Positions 60,733 to 64,000 of a stretch of DNA of 64,000 bases are shown here, piece after piece (the first letter of the stretch is position 1; every line of letters begins with the position of its first letter). This DNA is from Streptomyces sp. SirexAA-E (GTDB lineage: Bacteria > Actinomycetota > Actinomycetes > Streptomycetales > Streptomycetaceae). A model generated the notes under the pieces. That model had not been told where the DNA came from. It was given only the letters and a program-made list of their open reading frames with translations, and made no database searches. The stretch spans positions 4,278,001 through 4,342,000 of the forward strand of contig NC_015953.1 in assembly GCF_000177195.2 (NCBI RefSeq). Direction: 5' to 3'. The translations under genes and the position numbers were made by a program.

Positions 60733-61098
60733 GTGGACCAGTGCACCGCCTTCACCCTGCTGAGTCCTCCGCGCCACCTCGTGGAATTGCTGGAAGATCC
60801 GGAACCGGCGTACGTCCTGTGCGAACTCGGCGAGGGGCACGAGGGCGACCACGCCACGCTGCTGTGGGACCTGGACGGCGACAGCGGTGGCGTGTGGGCG
60901 CGCTGGGACGAACGGCGCACGCGGCTGGCGCCGTTCGCGTGGTGCCCGGAGGTGGACGGCGAGGGGGGTGCGTGCGAGCTGTTCGCCGAGCACTCCTCCG
61001 GGCACAGCTGGGACGTCGTCGACCCCACGAGGGCGGCCTTGTGGGAGCTGGTGAGGAGGGACAGCCCGCACCTGTTCCCCGAGCAGGACGCACCCTGA
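60733..61098 (+). CDS. Small Cys/His-containing unknown protein
   Basis: 121 residues from GTG 60733, with GGAGGG upstream, 53 bases after the previous gene on the same strand. Two segments look alike: CELGEGHEGDHATLLW (about 31-46) and CELFAEHSSGHSW (about 81-93), both C-E-L-x3-H-x2-G-x1-2-H. This suggests a duplicated metal-binding or structural unit. Not a family I can name. Confidence 0.65.
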   Translation: MDQCTAFTLLSPPRHLVELLEDPEPAYVLCELGEGHEGDHATLLWDLDGDSGGVWARWDERRTRLAPFAWCPEVDGEGGACELFAEHSSGHSWDVVDPTRAALWELVRRDSPHLFPEQDAP

Positions 61099-61113
61099 GG
61101 TCCGCCCCGCCGC

Positions 61114-61563
61114 TCAGTGCACGCAGAACTCGTTGCCCTCCGGGTCCAGGAGGACCTGCCACGAGCCCCCAGGCTCCTCGATCGTGTCCAGCACGCTCGC
61201 TCCGAGTCGCACCAGTCGGGCCACCTCCTCCTCGCGCTGTCCGGGCTCGGTGTGGACATCGATGTGGAGGCGGTTCTTCACCGTCTTCGGCTCCACGACC
61301 TGCTGGAAGAGCAGACGGCGGCCCAGGCCGGTCCCGCTGCGGGCGTCGTGCGGGTCGTCAGGGTGCCGCACCGCAGCCAGGCCGCGCCAGGCGTGGCGGC
61401 CGTGGGACTCGACGACGGCGGCTTCGGGGACCTGGCCGCCGGCGAGCAGTTCGGTGATGAGAGGGCTGTTGTCCTCGACCTCGTAGCCGAGGGCCTCGGC
61501 CCAGAAGTCGGCCTGGGCGTGCGGGTCGCCGGCGTCGATGACGAGCTTCCAGTGCAGGGTCAT
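61114..61563 (-). CDS. VOC-family protein
   Basis: 149 residues in the glyoxalase-like fold: MTLHWKLVIDAGDPHAQADFWAEALGYEV starts the first module and RLHIDVHTEPGQREEEVARLVRLG the second. The C-terminal LLDPEGNEFCVH is the classical end of the family. Substrate unknown. It is divergent from the CGNR regulator by only 22 bases, and the two share a promoter segment; both may respond to the same signal. Confidence 0.9.
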   Translation of the reverse strand: MTLHWKLVIDAGDPHAQADFWAEALGYEVEDNSPLITELLAGGQVPEAAVVESHGRHAWRGLAAVRHPDDPHDARSGTGLGRRLLFQQVVEPKTVKNRLHIDVHTEPGQREEEVARLVRLGASVLDTIEEPGGSWQVLLDPEGNEFCVH

Positions 61564-61585
61564 GGAAACCGTTTATAGTGGTTAC
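61564..61585. promoter_or_regulatory. Divergent overlapping leaderless promoters
   Basis: The 22 bases between two divergent ATG codons contain TTTATAGT. TATAGT (61574-61579) ends 6 bases before the plus-strand ATG (61586). TATAAA on the minus strand (61572-61577) ends 8 bases before the minus-strand ATG (61563). The -10 boxes overlap, and the arms AACC/GGTT form a short inverted repeat around them. Confidence 0.6.
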
Positions 61586-62233
61586 ATGACGGAGAGGGCA
61601 ACCGAAACTCCGGAGCCGGGGATGGTCCTGCGGACACCGCGAGGCCGCGTGTTCCGGTTCGATCCCGGCGCTCTCTGCCTGGAGCTGCTGCTCACCAGTG
61701 ATCCGGGCGGGATGCCGTGGACGTACGAGACACTGCGCGAGCCCGCCGACCTGGTCCGCTGGGCGGCGGAGAGCCGGCTGCCGGACGGGCTGCCGCTGGT
61801 CGTCGGCGACGAGGAGCTGGAGCGGGCACGTGTGCTGCGCGGTGCCCTCTGGCGGATGACGCGGGCCCGTGCGCGGGGCGAGGAGCTGGCGCCGGCCGAC
61901 ACGCAGGTGGTGAACGAGGTCGCCGCGGCACCCCCGCTGGTGGCGGCGGTGACCCCGTCGGGCGAGCGGGTGTGGGCGCCGGGCGCGACCGGCAGCGCCC
62001 TGCTGTCGACGGTCGCCCGCGACGCGGTCGAACTCTTCACCGGGCCGAACGCCCACCGCGTCCGGGAGTGCGAGGCCGTGGAATGCGCCCTGCACTTCGT
62101 CGACACGTCCCGCCCCGGCAGACGGCGCTGGTGCGCCATGGGCCGCTGCGGGAACCGCCACAAGGTGCGGGCCCATCGCGCCCGTACCGCCCTGCCCGGC
62201 GACGGTGCCGGACGAGCGGAAGGAGAGGCGTGA
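61586..62233 (+). CDS. CGNR zinc-finger regulator (ABATE domain)
   Basis: 215 residues. The N-terminal ABATE-like domain (about 15-130) includes LLLTSDPGG and LRGALWRMTRARARGEE. The C-terminal zinc finger reads CEAVECALHFVDTSRPGRRRWC followed by MGRCGNRHKV, the C-G-N-R signature. Such proteins are stress-related transcription regulators. ATG 61586 is leaderless by sequence. Its stop overlaps the next gene by one base (TGATG). Confidence 0.9.
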   Translation: MTERATETPEPGMVLRTPRGRVFRFDPGALCLELLLTSDPGGMPWTYETLREPADLVRWAAESRLPDGLPLVVGDEELERARVLRGALWRMTRARARGEELAPADTQVVNEVAAAPPLVAAVTPSGERVWAPGATGSALLSTVARDAVELFTGPNAHRVRECEAVECALHFVDTSRPGRRRWCAMGRCGNRHKVRAHRARTALPGDGAGRAEGEA

Positions 62234-62622
62234 TGCCGACCGGACTGACACAGGACGCGGGATGGGAGATCGGGGTCTCCCGGGCCCTGCCCAGGCCCGT
62301 CGAGGCGCTCTGGGAATTCGTGACGAGCGACGAAGGGGTGGCCCTCTGGCTCGGGCCGGGGGTGCGGCTGCCCACCGAGAAGGGCGCCGGATACCGCACG
62401 GACGACGGCGTCGAGGGGGAGCTCCGCAGCTACCGCCCCGGCGACCGGGTCCGGCTCACCCACGGACCGACGACGGTCCAGGTCGCGGTCTCACCCGGCC
62501 GCTCCGACGACCGGGCCGTTCTCCGCCTGCACCAGGAACATCTGGGCGGCGCCGGGGAGCGCGAGGAGCGGCGCGCCCACTGGCGGAATGTGATGGACCG
62601 GATCGAGGCCGCCCTCGGCTGA
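62233..62622 (+). CDS. SRPBCC/AHSA1-like domain protein
   Basis: 129 residues: WEIGVSRALPRPVEALWEFVTSDEGVALWLG and GELRSYRPGDRVRLTH fit the Aha1/START-like ligand-binding fold. The C-terminal HLGGAGEREERRAHWRNVMDRIEAAL is the family's last helix. It is translationally coupled to the CGNR regulator and may sense a hydrophobic ligand. ATG 62233 has GGAGAGG upstream. Confidence 0.88.
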   Translation: MPTGLTQDAGWEIGVSRALPRPVEALWEFVTSDEGVALWLGPGVRLPTEKGAGYRTDDGVEGELRSYRPGDRVRLTHGPTTVQVAVSPGRSDDRAVLRLHQEHLGGAGEREERRAHWRNVMDRIEAALG

Positions 62623-62652
62623 CGCGCGGCCTCGCCCGCCCGGCCGCCGGGG

Positions 62653-63681
62653 TCAGGGAGCGGGCGTACGCTCCTGGGCCGGGCCCCCGTCCGTGGCGGC
62701 CGTGGAGCCCGGTCCGGACGGCGCCGAAGCGGAATCCGTGCCCGTCGGCGCTCCGGCCTCGGCCGCGCGTACCGCCAGGCGCAGCGCCTCGGCCCTCGTG
62801 CGCCGTGCCGTGCGCAGCGCTTCCCAGGTCAGCAGGGCCAGCGCGACCCAGACGAGTGCGAAGCCGGCCCAGCGCTCGGGCGGCATCTCCTCGTGGAAGT
62901 ACAGGATGCCCAGCGCGAACTGGAAGACCGGCGCCAGATACTGCAGCAGGCCCAGCACGGACAGCGGCACCCGGATCGCGGCCGCGCCGAAGCAGATGAG
63001 CGGGATCGCGGTGATGATGCCCGTCGCGGCGAGCAGGGCCCCGTGGCCCGCGCCCGAGGTGACGAACGTCGACTCGCCGCGCGCCGCGAGCCACAGCAGG
63101 AACCCGAGCGCGGGCACGAACAGCACGGCGGTCTCGGCGGCCAGGGACTCCAGGCCGCCCATGTCGACCTTCTTCTTCACCAGGCCGTACGTCGCGAACG
63201 AGAACGCCAGCACCAACGAGATCCACGGCGGCTGCCCGTAGCCGATCGCCAGCACGAGCACCGCCGCGAGGCCGGTCGCGACCGCGGCCCACTGGGCGGG
63301 CCGCAGCCGCTCACCGAGCAGCAGGACGCCCATGGCGATCGTGACCAGCGGGTTGATGAAGTAGCCGAGCGACGCCTCGACGACATGGCCGTTGTTGACC
63401 GACCAGATGTACAGGCCCCAGTTGACCGAGATGACGGTCGCGGCGACGGCGATCAGCGCCAGCCGCCGGGGCCGGCCGAGCAGTTCACGTATCCAGGCCC
63501 AGCGGCGCAGCGCCAGCAGGGCCACACCCACCACGGCGAGCGACCAGACCATCCGGTGGGCGAGGATCTCCACCGCGCCCGACGGCTCCAGCAGCGGCCA
63601 GAAGAGGGGCACCAGACCCCACATCCCGTACGCGCCGATTCCGTACAGCAGGCCTGCCCGCTGTTCGTTCTTCCCTTCCAC
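62653..63681 (-). CDS. rarD: RarD-type EamA-family transporter
   Basis: 342 residues with ten membrane helices in two EamA repeats. It begins GLLYGIGAYGMWGLVPLFW, as RarD does. SVNWGLYIWSVNNGHVVEASLGYFINPL near 105-132 is the family core. RarD is linked to chloramphenicol resistance in some bacteria, but its natural substrate is unknown. The last 50 residues are a low-complexity cytoplasmic tail. GTG 63681 has GGGAGGG upstream. Confidence 0.92.
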   Translation of the reverse strand: MEGKNEQRAGLLYGIGAYGMWGLVPLFWPLLEPSGAVEILAHRMVWSLAVVGVALLALRRWAWIRELLGRPRRLALIAVAATVISVNWGLYIWSVNNGHVVEASLGYFINPLVTIAMGVLLLGERLRPAQWAAVATGLAAVLVLAIGYGQPPWISLVLAFSFATYGLVKKKVDMGGLESLAAETAVLFVPALGFLLWLAARGESTFVTSGAGHGALLAATGIITAIPLICFGAAAIRVPLSVLGLLQYLAPVFQFALGILYFHEEMPPERWAGFALVWVALALLTWEALRTARRTRAEALRLAVRAAEAGAPTGTDSASAPSGPGSTAATDGGPAQERTPAP

Positions 63682-63794
63682 AGGCCCTCCCGGCGCTCCT
63701 CGGCCGGCGGTCGGCCGACTGCACGACGGTAGCCCCGGAAGGGCCGCCTGTCACAGCCGTCTCACGGATACGGTCATGACAGGCGGCCGGTGGC

Positions 63795-64000
63795 TCACAG
63801 GGCGGCGACCGCCGCGGTCACCGTCTCGGCGAGGGGGGTCGTCGGCCGGCCGATGAGCCGGGCCAGGTCACCGCCGGTGGCGGCGAGCAGCCCGCGCCCG
63901 ATCGCCTCGTCGACGTCGACGAGGATCGCGGCGAAGGCCTCGGGCAGCCCGGCGCCGACGAGGATCTCCTGGTGCACGGCGGCCGGGACCCGGTTGTACG
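63795..64000 (-). CDS. SDR/NmrA-like NAD(P)-binding oxidoreductase (5' end beyond window)
   Basis: Only the last 68 residues are in the window; the frame is open to the right edge. HQEILVGAGLPEAFAAILVDVDEA and LARLIGRPTTPLAETV match the C-terminal substrate domain of NmrA-like/QorB-type SDR proteins, which end in an R-P-T-T-P-L motif. The catalytic and NAD(P)-binding part is not visible. Function cannot be refined. Confidence 0.75.
   Translation of the reverse strand, partial: YNRVPAAVHQEILVGAGLPEAFAAILVDVDEAIGRGLLAATGGDLARLIGRPTTPLAETVTAAVAAL

Overview
The window is a GC-rich actinobacterial chromosome segment, almost certainly from Streptomyces. The codon positions are strongly GC-biased, GTG starts are common, and several genes appear leaderless, with a TANNNT box 6 to 8 bases before the start codon. 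The window carries the Streptomyces-specific afsK/afsS/afsR antibiotic regulators, a WhiJ-type XRE plus DUF397 cluster, and the futalosine menaquinone pathway used by Streptomyces. No intact tRNA, rRNA, CRISPR array or transposase gene was seen. Calls rest on reading the sequence and on remembered family features; no database search was run.

Layout. 1-3 kb: membrane stress genes (pspAB, htpX), a PdxH-like oxidase and a TetR regulator. 3-12 kb: a two-domain VOC protein, then the AfsK kinase, two envelope proteins, and AfsS and AfsR, with an AfsR-type direct repeat between afsR and afsS. 12-18 kb: a MerR/GyrI regulator, a cold-shock gene with a structured leader, mqnA, a receptor Ser/Thr kinase, mqnC and a truncated amidohydrolase-like gene. 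18.3-21.7 kb: an island-like segment with a TIR-NB-ARC-TPR protein, bounded by identical 22-bp direct repeats and holding a tRNA 3'-end remnant and a terminator. 21.7-28 kb: a DUF3152 metalloprotease, menG, a GNAT, a geranylgeranyl-reductase-like flavoprotein, an MptB-like mannosyltransferase and an NlpC/P60 hydrolase. 28.9-45 kb: a complete, tightly coupled 14-gene nuoA-N operon. Its promoter has a Rex-like operator and a cluster of GATCAC motifs, and nuoN contains an in-frame insertion resembling a Streptomyces short palindromic repeat. 45-57.5 kb: recQ, fumarylacetoacetase, a CocE-like peptidase with a POT transporter, a polyprenyl diphosphate synthase, a LolA-like envelope protein, an ABC exporter and a TetR regulator. 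57.5-64 kb: accessory DNA with gene remnants, a HAD phosphatase, three tandem DUF397 genes with an XRE regulator, small unknown proteins, a VOC/CGNR divergent pair, rarD and a partial SDR gene.

How the genes fit together. Respiration is the main theme. MqnA and MqnC make the menaquinone ring, the polyprenyl synthase probably supplies the side chain, MenG methylates the ring, the reductase probably saturates the side chain, and the Nuo complex uses the quinone as its electron acceptor. Signalling is the second theme: AfsK-AfsR-AfsS, a second Ser/Thr kinase, and the XRE/DUF397 set. The least conventional parts are the repeat-bounded TIR-NB-ARC-TPR segment, the 28-bp-stem terminator, the cold-shock leader, the overlapping leaderless promoters at 61.57 kb and the insertion in nuoN.
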